From contig CP040556.1 of the NCBI GenBank assembly GCA_013378335.1, positions 1,984,001 to 2,048,000 on the forward strand: a stretch of DNA of 64,000 nt. The letters are read 5' to 3'. Of the stretch, positions 29,685 through 39,559 are shown in pieces (the stretch's first letter is position 1; each line of letters starts with the position of its first letter). The DNA comes from Streptococcus sanguinis. GTDB taxonomy: Bacteria; Bacillota; Bacilli; Lactobacillales; Streptococcaceae. The notes under the pieces are model-generated. The model was not told where the DNA came from, did no database searches, and worked only from the letters and a program-made list of their open reading frames with translations. The position numbers and the translations under genes were made by a program.

Positions 29685-30098
29685 TTACTCAAAAATCCTG
29701 CCTCCTACATATAAATCATTGGCTAAAGATATTGAATTTGGAACTACCTCATTATCTTTTACTAAAAAAGTGACATTCCAAGAAGAATCCTCAATATGAT
29801 TGAATCTCCCATATACATTAACAATTTCTCCAGCACCCCACGGTGTTCCATTGCCAATTTCTTCCCAATGCGTTTCCTCCCAATTAATCTCTACTGACTC
29901 TATTTTAGGATTTTGCGACTTCACAAATTTTTTAATCTCTTCCTCTTGCGACTTTAAATAATCTAGCTGTTTATCTTTTGTGGAACGCAAATTAGCTTTG
30001 CCATCTGAAAACAAATTACTCTGTTTTAACATATGTAGACTTCCTATGCCAACAACAAGGGCAATTAATGCCAACCAAATGATTTTATGTTTCCTCAA
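29685..30098 (-). CDS. Small anchored protein, tandem paralogue 2
   Basis: A ~137-residue protein I do not recognise. One N-terminal membrane segment (IIWLALIALVVGIGSLHML) is followed by an extracellular domain. That domain has a charged helix (KDKQLDYLKSQEEEIKKFV), the block KSQNPKIESVEINWEETHW, GNGTPWGAGEIVNVYGRFNHIEDSSW and a C-terminal GGRIFE. A TTG start at 30098 is preferred because AGGAGG lies 6 nt upstream; the longer frame places that site inside the gene. It shares about half its residues with paralogue 3. Confidence 0.72.
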   Translation of the reverse strand: MRKHKIIWLALIALVVGIGSLHMLKQSNLFSDGKANLRSTKDKQLDYLKSQEEEIKKFVKSQNPKIESVEINWEETHWEEIGNGTPWGAGEIVNVYGRFNHIEDSSWNVTFLVKDNEVVPNSISLANDLYVGGRIFE

Positions 30099-30199
30099 TT
30101 TCTTCCTCCTAGACAATAGAAGTTACATATTATAACACCGAATTACATGAAAAGGCGCGTTAGATCTGTATAGAAATTATCAAAGGATTTGAACTGCTA

Positions 30200-30619
30200 T
30201 CACTCAAAAATGTCTCCTCCTGCTCGTAGCGGACTACCTTGCATGATAGAATCAATATCTACTTTCCCATCTTTTACATCAACTAAAATACTCCAACTCG
30301 AGTCTTCGATATGGTTAAATCCTCCAAAAATTCTTATCACTTCTCCTCCTCCCCACGGAGTACCATTGCCTACTTCTTCCCAGTTTGTCTGGTTCCAATC
30401 CAGCTGAACAGATTCAATCTTAGGATTTTGTGACTTGACAAAATCTTTGATTTCTTCCTCATGCTTTTTCAATTCATCCAACTGCTTTTCCTTTATCTTT
30501 TGCAAATCTGGCTTTCTGGTTATAATTTTATTTAAGCTCTCCTGATTTCCAAGGAAAAAAGCTCCACCGATGATTCCTATAGTTACTAAAGCTATAGCTA
30601 TTGTTTTCTGCCTTTTCAT
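30200..30619 (-). CDS. Small anchored protein, tandem paralogue 3
   Basis: 139 residues with the same plan: N-terminal hydrophobic segment (IAIALVTIGIIGGAFFLG), KEKQLDELKKHEEEIKDFV, KSQNPKIESVQLDWNQTNW, GNGTPWGGGEVIRIFGGFNHIEDSSW and a final GGDIFE. ATG with AAAGGA upstream. The intergenic spacers following each copy also resemble each other (ATAGAAATTATCAAA is shared), so whole gene-plus-spacer units were duplicated. The small anchored design recalls immunity or cell-envelope accessory proteins, but nothing proves this. Confidence 0.75.
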   Translation of the reverse strand: MKRQKTIAIALVTIGIIGGAFFLGNQESLNKIITRKPDLQKIKEKQLDELKKHEEEIKDFVKSQNPKIESVQLDWNQTNWEEVGNGTPWGGGEVIRIFGGFNHIEDSSWSILVDVKDGKVDIDSIMQGSPLRAGGDIFE

Positions 30620-30660
30620 TTCTTATTCCTTTTAACAGTCATTAGCATTATTATAGCACA

Positions 30661-30686
30661 AAAAAACAGAAACCAAATTGGCTTCC
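30661..30686 (-). terminator. Terminator of the GNAT gene
   Basis: On the minus strand GAAGCCA and TGGTTTC pair around a 3-nt loop (one G-T pair), followed by TGTTTTTTT. Confidence 0.78.
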
Positions 30687-30703
30687 ATTTATTTGAGAAT
30701 GGC

Positions 30704-31108
30704 TCACTTAAATCGCTTGATAAAATGATATTTGGTAATGCCCTTTTGCGGAACATCTGTTAGACTGGCGTAGATTTCATAGCCTTGTTTGATGTAAAAA
30801 TCCTTGGCTTGATAAGATTTAGTGGACAAGGTAATGCTAGTTACTCCAGCTTCTGCAACCTTTTCTTCTAATTCTGCCAGCAGACTAGCTCCCAAACCTT
30901 TTTTCTGATGTTCTTTATCCACCACCAAAGCCTTGACATGAATATTTTTCAACACCTGTTGGGCATGAAGCAAGGCAATTAACTGGCCATCTTCCTCCCG
31001 CCTTAAATAATAATCTTGAGATTCAAGTTTTTCAAGCATATCTGGACCAAAATAGGCTTCATATTGCTCATCGAAAACCCGCTTAATAAAATCATGAAAT
31101 TTTTCCAT
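30704..31108 (-). CDS. GNAT family N-acetyltransferase
   Basis: A 134-residue acetyltransferase. The acetyl-CoA-binding motif A is ALVVDKEHQKKGLGASLLAEL (Q-x-x-G-x-G/A form), followed by TLSTKSYQAKDFYIKQGYEIYASL, typical of motif B. No substrate can be inferred. AGGAGGAGAAAG precedes the ATG. It lies between the glnRA terminator and its own terminator, so it is probably monocistronic. Confidence 0.85.
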   Translation of the reverse strand: MEKFHDFIKRVFDEQYEAYFGPDMLEKLESQDYYLRREEDGQLIALLHAQQVLKNIHVKALVVDKEHQKKGLGASLLAELEEKVAEAGVTSITLSTKSYQAKDFYIKQGYEIYASLTDVPQKGITKYHFIKRFK

Positions 31109-31125
31109 CTTTCTCCTCCTCCACG

Positions 31126-31157
31126 AAAAAGCAGGGGATATGCCAATCCTCCTGCTC
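31126..31157 (-). terminator. Terminator of glnR-glnA
   Basis: On the minus strand AGCAGGAGGAT pairs with ATCCCCTGCT (one bulged base) around a 6-nt loop, followed by TTTTTCG, just after the glnA stop. Confidence 0.78.
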
Positions 31158-31162
31158 TAAGT

Positions 31163-32509
31163 TTAGTATAAATCCAGATAATTATCCACTTCCCATTGGG
31201 AGACAAAGGTTGCATAGCTAGCCCACTCGATACGCTTAGCTTCTAAGAAGCTCGTATAGATATGCTCGCCAAGAGCCGCTTTAACGACTTCGTCTTCTGT
31301 CAAGGCCTTCAAGGCATTGTGAAGAGTTGATGGCAGGTCTGTAATTCCAGCTTCCTTACGCTCCTCTGGAGTCATGATATAGATGTTTTCTTCGATTGGT
31401 GCTGGAGCTTCGATTTTATTCTCAACACCATGCAGGCCAACTTCCAAGAGAACTGCCATAGCAATATATGGATTGGCCATCGGATCAACCGAACGCAGCT
31501 CCAAGCGAGTCCCCATACCACGAGAGGCTGGCACGCGCACCAATGGTGAACGATTACGTCCTGCCCAAGCAATATAAACTGGCGCTTCATAGCCAGGAAC
31601 CAAACGTTTGTATGAGTTGACCGTTGGATTCATGATAGCTGTGTAGTTATAAGCATGGTTAATCAGACCACCCAAGAAATGGTAGGCTGTTTCTGACAGT
31701 TGCATACCTTTTGGATCTTCTGGATCGAAGAAGGCATTATTGCCGTCTTGATCAAAGAGAGACATATTACAGTGCATACCAGATCCTGCAATGCCAAACT
31801 TAGGCTTAGCCATAAAGGTTGCATACAAACCGTGCTTACGAGCAATAGTTTTCACAACCAGCTTGAAAATCTGAATCTTGTCACAAGCCCGAAGCACTTC
31901 GTCATACTTAAAGTCAATCTCGTGCTGGCCGACTGCTACCTCATGGTGACTAGCTTCTACTTCAAAGCCCATCTTAGTTAGGACATTGACGATTTCCCGA
32001 CGAGTATTGTCTGCCAAATCTGTCGGCGCCAAGTCAAAATAACCGCCCTTGTCATTTACTTCCAGCGTCGGATCGCCATTTTCATCCAGCTTAAATAGGA
32101 AAAACTCTGGCTCTGGTCCGAGGTTAAAGGATTTGAAGCCCAGCTCTTCCATATGCTTGAGGGCACGCTTGAGGTTGCTCCGAGGATCCCCTAGAAATGG
32201 TACATGCTCAGTCGTATAAACATCACAAATCAGACCCGCTACACTGCCGTTTTCATCTCCCCAAGGAAAGACTGTCCAAGTATCCAAATCAGGATAAAGA
32301 TACATATCTGATTCATTGATACGGACAAAACCTTCAATGGAAGAACCATCAAACATGGCTTTATTGGATAAGACCTTGTCAAGCTGTTCATCCGTGGCAG
32401 GAATTTCCACATTCTTCATAGTCCCTAAAATATCAGAGAACATAAGACGAATAAAGGTAACATTTTTCTCTTTTACTTCGCGACGGATATCAGCTGCTGT
32501 AATAGACAT
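31163..32509 (-). CDS. glnA: Glutamine synthetase, type I
   Basis: Makes glutamine from glutamate, ammonium and ATP. The 448-residue length and the absence of an adenylylation site loop fit the Gram-positive GSI-alpha type. Visible motifs are [48 protein letters not shown] (metal and ammonium site), the [19 protein letters not shown] [15 protein letters not shown], and [10 protein letters not shown]. In related bacteria the feedback-inhibited enzyme controls GlnR. Second gene of glnR-glnA, 31 bp after glnR. Confidence 0.98.
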   Translation of the reverse strand: MSITAADIRREVKEKNVTFIRLMFSDILGTMKNVEIPATDEQLDKVLSNKAMFDGSSIEGFVRINESDMYLYPDLDTWTVFPWGDENGSVAGLICDVYTTEHVPFLGDPRSNLKRALKHMEELGFKSFNLGPEPEFFLFKLDENGDPTLEVNDKGGYFDLAPTDLADNTRREIVNVLTKMGFEVEASHHEVAVGQHEIDFKYDEVLRACDKIQIFKLVVKTIARKHGLYATFMAKPKFGIAGSGMHCNMSLFDQDGNNAFFDPEDPKGMQLSETAYHFLGGLINHAYNYTAIMNPTVNSYKRLVPGYEAPVYIAWAGRNRSPLVRVPASRGMGTRLELRSVDPMANPYIAMAVLLEVGLHGVENKIEAPAPIEENIYIMTPEERKEAGITDLPSTLHNALKALTEDEVVKAALGEHIYTSFLEAKRIEWASYATFVSQWEVDNYLDLY

Positions 32510-32540
32510 TAAATTTCTCCTTGTAATTCAAACAAAATAG

Positions 32541-32906
32541 CTATGGTCGACGCATCTGACCAAAGGTTGGCAGAGAAGAAGCAAAACGGCCTTGCTGCAA
32601 GATGTCATGATGCAGGGCACGGCGGACATCTTTGTCACTAATAGTCTTGCGGGACTTGGCTTCACGCTCAGCATATTTCCTCTTAATCGCAGCGATATTA
32701 TAACCTTCTGAAATATAATCCTTAATTTCTAAAAGGCGGTCCATATCATTCAAAGAATACATCCGACGATTCCCCTCATTCCGAGCAGGGGTAATTAGAT
32801 TCTGGTCTTCATAATAACGGATCTGACGAGCAGATAGGTCCGTCAGTTTCATAACACTGCCGATGGGAAAGACTGCCATGTTTCGGCGAAACTCTTTTTC
32901 CTTCAT
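32541..32906 (-). CDS. glnR: Nitrogen regulator GlnR (MerR family)
   Basis: A 121-residue MerR-type repressor of glutamine and ammonium uptake genes. The winged helix begins at PIGSVMKLTDLSARQIRYYEDQNLI (about residues 15-40), followed by RRMYSLNDMDRLLEIKDYI. The C-terminal tail (LQQGRFASSLPTFGQMRRP) is the glutamine-synthetase-responsive region that controls DNA binding. A perfect GlnR box lies in its own promoter, so it is autoregulated. Confidence 0.97.
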   Translation of the reverse strand: MKEKEFRRNMAVFPIGSVMKLTDLSARQIRYYEDQNLITPARNEGNRRMYSLNDMDRLLEIKDYISEGYNIAAIKRKYAEREAKSRKTISDKDVRRALHHDILQQGRFASSLPTFGQMRRP

Positions 32907-32927
32907 TCAAATTCCTCTCTACGCACT

Positions 32928-32956
32928 ATTATAGGACGAAATAAATCTTATGTCAA
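32928..32956 (-). promoter_or_regulatory. glnR-glnA promoter
   Basis: On the minus strand a consensus TTGACA (32956-32951), a 17-bp spacer and a consensus TATAAT (32933-32928), about 22 nt before the glnR ATG. Confidence 0.9.
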
Positions 32957-32963
32957 GAAATAA

Positions 32964-32980
32964 TGTCAGATTTTCTTACA
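32964..32980 (-). promoter_or_regulatory. GlnR box
   Basis: TGTAAGAAAATCTGACA on the minus strand fits TGTNAN7TNACA exactly. It lies 7 bp upstream of the -35 box and only 6 bp beyond the stop codon of the neighbouring exporter gene. Confidence 0.88.
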
Positions 32981-32986
32981 CGGATT

Positions 32987-33511
32987 TTATTTTTTCTTTT
33001 CAAAGATGGCTCGCAGCCGATCTATATCAGAATTTACCAGAATCGCAACAAAGACTCCCATGAAGGTTTCAAAGATTCTAGCAAAGACATACAGGATGGT
33101 ATCTTCCGGCCGAATGGACAGGGTAATGATCAGCATGGCAGATACCCCGCCAATGACTCCCGCCTTGTTGTTCATGGCGACATTGGTCATGATTGTCAGC
33201 ATGGTACAGACCGGCACCAAAAGAAGGGTGACCCAATACTGCTCCTTAAAAACACTATTGGCGATGAAAAATAGCAGAGCGTAAAAACCACCGATGCTGT
33301 TTCCCAAGATTCGCGATGTCCCGAAGTGGACACTCTTATCAAAATCCTCACGAAGACTAAAGACTGCCGTCAAAGCACCGATTTGCAGGCCTTTCCAACC
33401 AAAAAGCCCAAAGAGCAGTAGGATGATGAAGACAGCCAGACCGGTCTTAAAGGTACGCATGCCCAGGCGAAATTTCGATTTATCAAACTTGTACTTATTG
33501 AAATAACTCAT
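32987..33511 (-). CDS. Aromatic acid exporter family membrane protein (DUF939 / FUSC-like)
   Basis: A 174-residue protein with four to five membrane helices after a basic N terminus (YKFDKSKFRLGMRTFKTG). The sequence RMFKTGLAVF-like motif, GWKGLQIGALTAVFSLREDFDKSV and GNSIGGFYALL match the N-terminal domain of ArAE/DUF939 proteins. The cytoplasmic C-terminal domain of longer homologues is absent; the short form is common in streptococci. Substrate unknown. Confidence 0.8.
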   Translation of the reverse strand: MSYFNKYKFDKSKFRLGMRTFKTGLAVFIILLLFGLFGWKGLQIGALTAVFSLREDFDKSVHFGTSRILGNSIGGFYALLFFIANSVFKEQYWVTLLLVPVCTMLTIMTNVAMNNKAGVIGGVSAMLIITLSIRPEDTILYVFARIFETFMGVFVAILVNSDIDRLRAIFEKKK

Positions 33512-33644
33512 TAGTCTCCTTCCAGGAAATCCTCCCTCTCTTCATTTTAACATATTTCGCCTCAAAAAACTCTTTCTGCTCAGGACTTTTCCCGCACAAA
33601 GAAAAAGCCCTATCAGCTACCGCATCAAGAGCTATTGATTATTT

Positions 33645-33680
33645 AAAAGCTGAGACATTATCTGTCCCAGCCTCATTTTT
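33645..33680 (-). terminator. Terminator of the LysM-CHAP gene
   Basis: On the minus strand AAAATGAGGCTGGGACAGATAATGTCTCAGCTTTT: the GGCTGGGACA / TGTCTCAGCT stem encloses a 5-nt loop. The stem matches the end hairpins of the R1 and R2 repeats. Confidence 0.8.
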
Positions 33681-33687
33681 ATTATCT

Positions 33688-34353
33688 TTAGTTTGGATAA
33701 ATGTAGGTAACTCCACCCATAAATTCATTCGGGTTAAAGTAGCCACGATAGTTGTTAATCTGCTTTTGGTGATTGTAGTTCGCTTCCAAGACTTGGATAG
33801 AGCTGTCGCTTTGCACATCTGTCACATAAGCAACATGTCCGTATTCACCGCCATCCCAAACTGCAATAGCCCCTGCTACTGGGACATTTCCTGTTGCATA
33901 ACCCTGAGCACCAGCATTGATCGCCCAAGTATTAGCATTGCCCCACCAGTTGCTGGCCCAAGGAGCCATTTCTTTCACACCCCAAGTACATTGACCGATT
34001 GGGTAAGAATTGCCATAGTCAGTTGGTGTATTTAAGACAACATCTTCAGTATCAGATACCAAAGCAGCATCGCTTGTCGCTTCATAAGCAGGAGCACTGT
34101 ATGGATTGTAAGTCTGTGCCAAAGCTGTACCATTTACTTGCAGCACGTCTCCTGGGTTAATCGTATCAAAAATTGATTTTCCATTATTGGCAGCCAGTTC
34201 GTAAGGATTCATCCCATTGGCGCTAGCAATGGCAAAAAAAGAGTCCCCTTGCTGGACAACGTAAGAATCTGCATTGGCAGCTTGAGCGCCGATTGTCGCC
34301 AAAAAAGCTGTAGAAGTTAAACCAAGAGTTGCTTTAGCAAATGCTTTTTTCAT
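33688..34353 (-). CDS. Secreted LysM-CHAP domain peptidoglycan hydrolase
   Basis: A 221-residue secreted protein. Residues 1-28 are a signal peptide ending AANADS. A LysM domain follows (SYVVQQGDSFFAIASANGM..., about 30-75), then a linker rich in Ala, Ser and Thr. The CHAP amidase/endopeptidase domain spans 110-221, with catalytic Cys in IGQCTWGVK near 121 and His in YGHVAYV near 174. Probably cleaves peptidoglycan cross-links or the amide bond during division. Streptococcal homologues are often under WalRK control, but I found no exact WalR motif here. Confidence 0.9.
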   Translation of the reverse strand: MKKAFAKATLGLTSTAFLATIGAQAANADSYVVQQGDSFFAIASANGMNPYELAANNGKSIFDTINPGDVLQVNGTALAQTYNPYSAPAYEATSDAALVSDTEDVVLNTPTDYGNSYPIGQCTWGVKEMAPWASNWWGNANTWAINAGAQGYATGNVPVAGAIAVWDGGEYGHVAYVTDVQSDSSIQVLEANYNHQKQINNYRGYFNPNEFMGGVTYIYPN

Positions 34354-34494
34354 AACTGTTTTTCTCCGTATAATTTGTTGATAAGAAAATCATACCTCAT
34401 TTACATGTCAGTTTTTTTAGAGTTATGTTTTTGTCATGTTACAAATGATTTAGACTTTTGCTACATGAGATTTAGCAGTATTTTTAAAGATAAA

Positions 34495-34674
34495 AGAGAG
34501 TGGGACAGAAATCGGTAATTCGTTAGAATTCGATTTCGTCGTCCCACCTCCGCACAGTTGAGTAGGGCTGTAAAAGCTGATGAAATCAGCGTAGTAGAGC
34601 CCACTCAACCACTGCGTCTTGCTCGACAATCCAAAGACAATTGAGAGGCTAGGACTTTTGTCCCAGCCTCTCAT
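34495..34674. repeat. R2 intergenic repeat, copy B (inverted relative to copy A)
   Basis: Near-perfect reverse complement of the element at 20.7 kb. It begins GAGAGTGGGACAGAAATCGG and ends GGACTTTTGTCCCAGCCTCTCA. The final ~33 bp form a hairpin in which TGAGAGGCT-GGAC pairs with GTCC-AGCCTCTCA around TTTT. It lies just after the adhesin stop codon and upstream of the LysM-CHAP promoter region. On the minus strand it is likely to act as the adhesin terminator. The rest of 34354-34494 is A/T-rich promoter DNA without a clear motif. Confidence 0.88.
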
Positions 34675-34680
34675 CTATTA

Positions 34681-37600
34681 TCAGTCTTCTTTACCTTTCA
34701 ATTTTCCTAGACCTAAAGCACCAATAATGGCTACTAAACCTAGATATGGCAGATAGACTGCATCTTTGGCTCCCGTTTCTGGCAGAAGAGAAACAGGAAT
34801 CTTTTTAGCCACTGGAGTTGGATTGGCTCTTCTTGGATCGTTTACATCCGAAACAAGCAGATGCTGTGACTTAGGAGTGACTGTTGTAACTGTATTTGAA
34901 GCATAGACTACACGATTGACGGTATTGATGTAGGTATTTTCAAAAGTACCCGCAGCAATCCGCTTCATCTGTAGATAGGTTTCAGCCTGAAAAGCTGAAT
35001 CCAGAGAAATAGTCTCTAAGAATTCTTCCTTGAAACGAATAGAAATCAAGCCTTTCTCAAGATCAATATTCGCAGCTGTATACTCAGTCAAATCTGTACC
35101 AGCCTTTATCACCTGACCATCTTTGAGCGTGATGTCTACTTTGGCAAAGGTTTTGTAAGCACCCGTGTACTCATCACCTCGTTGATCATAATCATCCACA
35201 AAGCTATAGTCTGTCAAATCTTCAGAGTGGTTAGCAGGGATCAAGCCGCCGATGAGACGGTAGTTAAAGTGCCGTCCCAAAGTCAGTTCCTTACCATCCA
35301 AGTTCTCTGAACTTGTTGGATCAAGACTCAATGTAATATCTTTTTCAGGACTGATTTTAGGAACATTGTTCACGACTACGTCTGTCGCATAACCATTTCC
35401 AAAGTCAATTTGATAAGCCCGATTCTCGAATTTGCCGCCTGTGCGGCCCATTCCTTCTTTGACAGCCATAGGGCTTGTTATCGTCAAAGACTTACCTGTT
35501 ACGACATATTGGTCATAAAAGGCTTGGGCATCGTCTGCTGCAAAGAGTTGGAAAGAACCTTTAACAGTGATATTGGCCTTTTGAAGGAGCTCTCGAACTG
35601 CTGCAGGGGCTTTTTCAAGGCTCTCGTAGTGGGTCACTGTCACACCTGCCACAGCTTTGCCATCCGCATCTACTAGCTTGACTAATTCCGGACGAAGTTC
35701 AAGTGCTTCTTCCGGATAGTCATCTACATAGTAGAAACCTTTTTGAATCGTGCTCTTAGATGACTTGTCACCCTTATACTGATCCAAATCCCAAGTCAGC
35801 TCGTAGTAATTGGTCGAACCAGCCAAGACTTCCTTACCATCAATCACCAATCCTGCCTTATTTTTATTGACCTTGGTTGGCTTGATGTAATTATTGCTAG
35901 GATTATCTGAATCATCAGGCTTGCCTGGAGTGGTGACACGTACGACATTTGAGCGGACACCATAGGCATCATTGATTGTCAGGGTGAAATTATTAGTATA
36001 GGTTGCGCCATCGTTGAGCACTCGGCCGACTACTGTTGGAAAGAGCGTAGCAACTTCTTTGGTCGTATCAGCGTTATAAGTAGCTAGCGTTGCTGCAGTT
36101 GCTTTAAATGTCACTGTGTGACTAGCCTTATCATAGCTGACGTCAAAACCTGCGCTAGCAGCTTTTGTTGCTTCTAAGTCAAATTCATAACCACTTGGCA
36201 ACGGATCAGCAATGACAAAAGAAGTCGTCTCACTGCGTCCAGCTGGAAGGTCTTCTGTCTTTAAGGCAAACTGAACGACGGACTGCTTAGCCACCAAGGT
36301 CTTGTCAATATTGGTGCCTTGGTCATTTTGAATCTCTTTATTGATCAGCGGCTGAGATTGTAAAAGAGCATAATGATAGTGCACAGTCGGAGCTACGGGC
36401 GCTGCTGGCTCTTTTTGATAAACAGGTTCCGCTGGTCTAGTTGGAAGCGGGCTATAAGTTGGTTCTACCGGCTTATTAGGCTCTGGTGTATCTGGTGTAG
36501 GTGTTGGCGCTTCCGGCTCCTTCTCATAAGTCGGTGCTGCCGGAGGTGTTGGCTCCTTTTCATAGGTCGGTTCTACCACTGCTGGCCGGACAGCTTTTTC
36601 TACTTCATAGCTTGGCTCAGATGGCTTACTAGGCTCTGGTGTTTCCGGTGTACGCGTCGGTGGGGTTGGCTCTTTTTCATAAGCCGGTGCCGTCGGAGGA
36701 GTTGGAAGAGCCTTCGGTGTTGGTGCAGTTGGAGCTGGATCCAAAGGCTTAAGCGCTTCTTCAGTTGGCACTGCAGGAGCTGTAGGAGCTACTGGCGCTT
36801 CCGGTTCTTCTACTGTGATGATTGGCAGATCATTCGCTCGAACATCACCATTAATCGCAAACCAAATATTTGGTTTCTTAGGAGCTAGTTTGTCAGCTCT
36901 ACGTGGATCAGTAGCCTCTGGCTGGCCTAACACTTCAGAAGAGGAAATTGTTCCAATCGTCATGCTGTTGGTTGTACCAGAAATTTCCACCGCTCCTGCC
37001 CCATACCATGAGTTAGGAGCATCTGTAGTGTCCCAGCCTGAGTCCGGCTGAGCATTCTTATACATGGTAAAGCGAGAACCGCCAACTCCTTTTTTGAAGT
37101 TTTCAGACTCAGTCGCATAGATTTGGCCGTTCTTTTCACCAATAGAGGAACCCGAAATCTTGTTGAAAGTTCCGGTATAATCTTTGGCCATTTCGATAGA
37201 GTTAGCTTCACGGTTGAGGGAAGCCACGGACATCAAGGCCTGGTCAAAATTAATAGGTTGGCCTTTGTCATCATAAAAGACAAATTCCGTCTTCACAAAG
37301 AGAGAGGTAGCATCTTCAAGATTCCCTGTATAAGCTGAAGCAAAAACTCCCATGGTCGGGTCTTTAAAAATACCTAACCAAGCCTTATCGTGCTTAAATT
37401 GGGAACTTGGATCAAGAGTATAAGTATAGACGATTTTAGAAACTTTTTTCCCTCGATAATAAGTTCCCTGAAGATTTGTATAGGTTGCTGTTGCAGACTG
37501 TCCGCGACTCAACAAAACAGAAGACCATTCAGTCGGCCCTTTACCACTTGTTACGTTAGAACTATAGCCTGCATACTTGCCAACCGTACCAAAACTTTCC

Positions 37601-39201
37601 TGCTGGTTGGTCTGATAGTTAGCATTTTGAATATCTGTTACTTTGAAGTTGTCCAGCTGGAAGAGTTTATTGGCAAATTCAGTAGTATTCTTCACAGCGG
37701 CTTCCATGCCAGCATAGCTGACAAACTCACCAGTTGTAGTCAGTGACAGATCAGCATTAGGTTCTGATTTAAACACCAAGCTTTGCGCAATTGGACGGCT
37801 CAAATGCCCGTCTTCAGTCTTTTTTGTTTCTGCAAGAGCCAGACCAGCCTTAATCTTGGCCTGTTCAGCATCATATTTAGCCTTATCTTGCTGATACTTG
37901 GCTAATTTTGTGTTATAGACAGCCAAATCTGCATTATACTGAGCCAACTGAGCTTGATAGTTTGCTTGGGCTTGGGCATTACGCTTCTTAATTTCTTCGT
38001 TTTCAGCTGCTATAGTAGCATTCTTGGCTTGGTTCTCTGCTAGCTTTTGCTCATATTCTTTTTGAGCTGCTGCATTTTCAGCTTCAATTTGACTCTTTTT
38101 AGCTTCATAAGCTGCTAAATCTGCTTCATATTGAGCTTTTTTATCTTGATTTTCCTTTTGGATACGGGCCAATTCTGCCTGATAGTTCGCCTGAGCCGCT
38201 TGATATGCCGCTTCATTATCAGCATTGGTCTTTCGGACAGTTGCTAAATCTGTTTGATATTGGGCAAGTGCTGCCTCGTAGGCCGCTTTTGCAGCCGCAT
38301 TCCTCTGTTTAATAGCTTCATTATCAGCAGCAATCTTAGCATTTGCAGCTTGAGTATCCGCTAAAGCTTTTTCATACCGTGCCTTAGCCGCCGCATTCGC
38401 CTTCTGAACACGATCAAGCTCACTTGCATAAGCCGCCAGAGCCGCATCATAATTAGCCTTTGTTTCCGCATTTAGTTTTTGAACACGAGCTAATTCTGCA
38501 TCATAGGCCGCTTTAGCTGCTTGATAGGCTGCCGCATTATCCGCATTCGTCTTTTGAACCGCTGCTAAATCAGTTTTGTACTTGCTCAGTGCTGCTTCAT
38601 AATCTGCTTTCAGCTGAGCATTTTCTGCTGTAATCCGAGCTACTTCTGCCTGATGGGCAGCCAAATCTTTAGCGTATTGGTCTGCAGTCGCTTTGTTTTC
38701 TGCTGTAATCCGAGCTACTTCTGCCTCGTAGGCTGATACTTTGTCTTTGTACTCCTTGACCTTGGTATCAATCTCGGTTACCTGCGCTTGATAATCTGCT
38801 GCAATCTCCGCTTTTTTATCTGCAGTTTCTTGAGTAGTCTGAGCTACTCCTTTGTCAACAGCTGGGTCTTTGACCACTGTCAGTCCAGCTTCTTGAGCCT
38901 TTTTGACGCTTTCATCTAAAGCAGCTGTTGGAACAGTCACTGTCACACCGCCATCTGCCTGACCTGCTCGCGCCTGACTCTCTTTAGATGCCTGACTGGC
39001 TGGTCCTTGAGCTTGAGGCAGATTGGTCGCTGCATTTCCAGTGCCCACCATTTCAGTATTGACAGGGCTATTGGTATCAGATACCACTTCATCTGCTCTT
39101 ACTTGCATCGTTGACGTTAAAAAAGCCGCACCTAGAACAGCACCGCATAAAGTTTTAACAGCCTTGTTTTTCCGAAAACCAAAAACTTCTTTTTTCTTCA
39201 T
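34681..39201 (-). CDS. Antigen I/II family cell-wall adhesin (SspA/SspB/PAc-like)
   Basis: A 1506-residue LPXTG adhesin that binds salivary glycoprotein, collagen and partner bacteria in this family. In order: signal peptide with the [18 protein letters not shown] core (YSIRK-like); alanine-rich heptad repeats about 130-455 with units such as [17 protein letters not shown]; variable lectin-like V region about 460-790; proline-rich repeats about 795-937 (EKEPTPP units); C domains about 940-1465; LPETG near 1475, a hydrophobic helix and KGKED. The start [11 protein letters not shown] has GGAGG upstream and is preferred to a Met 15 codons earlier. Intact frame. Confidence 0.95.
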   Translation of the reverse strand: MKKKEVFGFRKNKAVKTLCGAVLGAAFLTSTMQVRADEVVSDTNSPVNTEMVGTGNAATNLPQAQGPASQASKESQARAGQADGGVTVTVPTAALDESVKKAQEAGLTVVKDPAVDKGVAQTTQETADKKAEIAADYQAQVTEIDTKVKEYKDKVSAYEAEVARITAENKATADQYAKDLAAHQAEVARITAENAQLKADYEAALSKYKTDLAAVQKTNADNAAAYQAAKAAYDAELARVQKLNAETKANYDAALAAYASELDRVQKANAAAKARYEKALADTQAANAKIAADNEAIKQRNAAAKAAYEAALAQYQTDLATVRKTNADNEAAYQAAQANYQAELARIQKENQDKKAQYEADLAAYEAKKSQIEAENAAAQKEYEQKLAENQAKNATIAAENEEIKKRNAQAQANYQAQLAQYNADLAVYNTKLAKYQQDKAKYDAEQAKIKAGLALAETKKTEDGHLSRPIAQSLVFKSEPNADLSLTTTGEFVSYAGMEAAVKNTTEFANKLFQLDNFKVTDIQNANYQTNQQESFGTVGKYAGYSSNVTSGKGPTEWSSVLLSRGQSATATYTNLQGTYYRGKKVSKIVYTYTLDPSSQFKHDKAWLGIFKDPTMGVFASAYTGNLEDATSLFVKTEFVFYDDKGQPINFDQALMSVASLNREANSIEMAKDYTGTFNKISGSSIGEKNGQIYATESENFKKGVGGSRFTMYKNAQPDSGWDTTDAPNSWYGAGAVEISGTTNSMTIGTISSSEVLGQPEATDPRRADKLAPKKPNIWFAINGDVRANDLPIITVEEPEAPVAPTAPAVPTEEALKPLDPAPTAPTPKALPTPPTAPAYEKEPTPPTRTPETPEPSKPSEPSYEVEKAVRPAVVEPTYEKEPTPPAAPTYEKEPEAPTPTPDTPEPNKPVEPTYSPLPTRPAEPVYQKEPAAPVAPTVHYHYALLQSQPLINKEIQNDQGTNIDKTLVAKQSVVQFALKTEDLPAGRSETTSFVIADPLPSGYEFDLEATKAASAGFDVSYDKASHTVTFKATAATLATYNADTTKEVATLFPTVVGRVLNDGATYTNNFTLTINDAYGVRSNVVRVTTPGKPDDSDNPSNNYIKPTKVNKNKAGLVIDGKEVLAGSTNYYELTWDLDQYKGDKSSKSTIQKGFYYVDDYPEEALELRPELVKLVDADGKAVAGVTVTHYESLEKAPAAVRELLQKANITVKGSFQLFAADDAQAFYDQYVVTGKSLTITSPMAVKEGMGRTGGKFENRAYQIDFGNGYATDVVVNNVPKISPEKDITLSLDPTSSENLDGKELTLGRHFNYRLIGGLIPANHSEDLTDYSFVDDYDQRGDEYTGAYKTFAKVDITLKDGQVIKAGTDLTEYTAANIDLEKGLISIRFKEEFLETISLDSAFQAETYLQMKRIAAGTFENTYINTVNRVVYASNTVTTVTPKSQHLLVSDVNDPRRANPTPVAKKIPVSLLPETGAKDAVYLPYLGLVAIIGALGLGKLKGKED

Positions 39202-39559
39202 TTTTCTCCTCCCTCTGCTAACTTTTACAGTCTGCAGTTTTCTCATGCCTTCAGAAAATCAAAAAGTAAAGGAAACCACCAATCGGAAGTTTCTTTTTCA
39301 TTTTGACCCTCTTTAAGCATCAGAATAAATATATATATCTTAATCCTAACAAGTTTTTCTCAGTTTTGCAAGCATTTTATGCTCGTTTTATTTACCTTTA
39401 TGCAGATTTAGACATCCAAGGGAAAACGTATTTTTATTGTATGCCTTTTCCCTACAGCTTGACAATGGGAATACAAGAAAAAGACCAGCTTTCGCTAGTC
39501 TTTCCTTATTACAATTTTGTACTTATTATCTACAAAATCAAAGTTTCTAAGCCGACTAC
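39202..39559. other. Non-coding region between adhesin and pgk
   Basis: A 358-bp A/T-rich region. It holds the adhesin leader and promoter (no single convincing promoter; TTGCAA with a 17-bp spacer and TAGGAT on the minus strand is one option) and the pgk terminator. I see no RNA gene or small coding frame. Confidence 0.5.
39476..39505 (-). terminator. pgk terminator
   Basis: On the minus strand AAAGACTAGC and GCTGGTCTTT form a stem (one G-T pair) around GAAA, followed by TTCTT. Confidence 0.85.

Noticed and set aside
34354..34494. WalR-type binding site upstream of the LysM-CHAP gene
   Set aside because: TGTAAA-TGAGG-TATGAT is close to TGTNAN-N5-TGTNAN, but the second half-site does not match.
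34681..39201. Direct DNA repeats in the adhesin as a CRISPR-like array
   Set aside because: The repeats are in frame, encode heptads and proline-rich units, and have no spacer structure.
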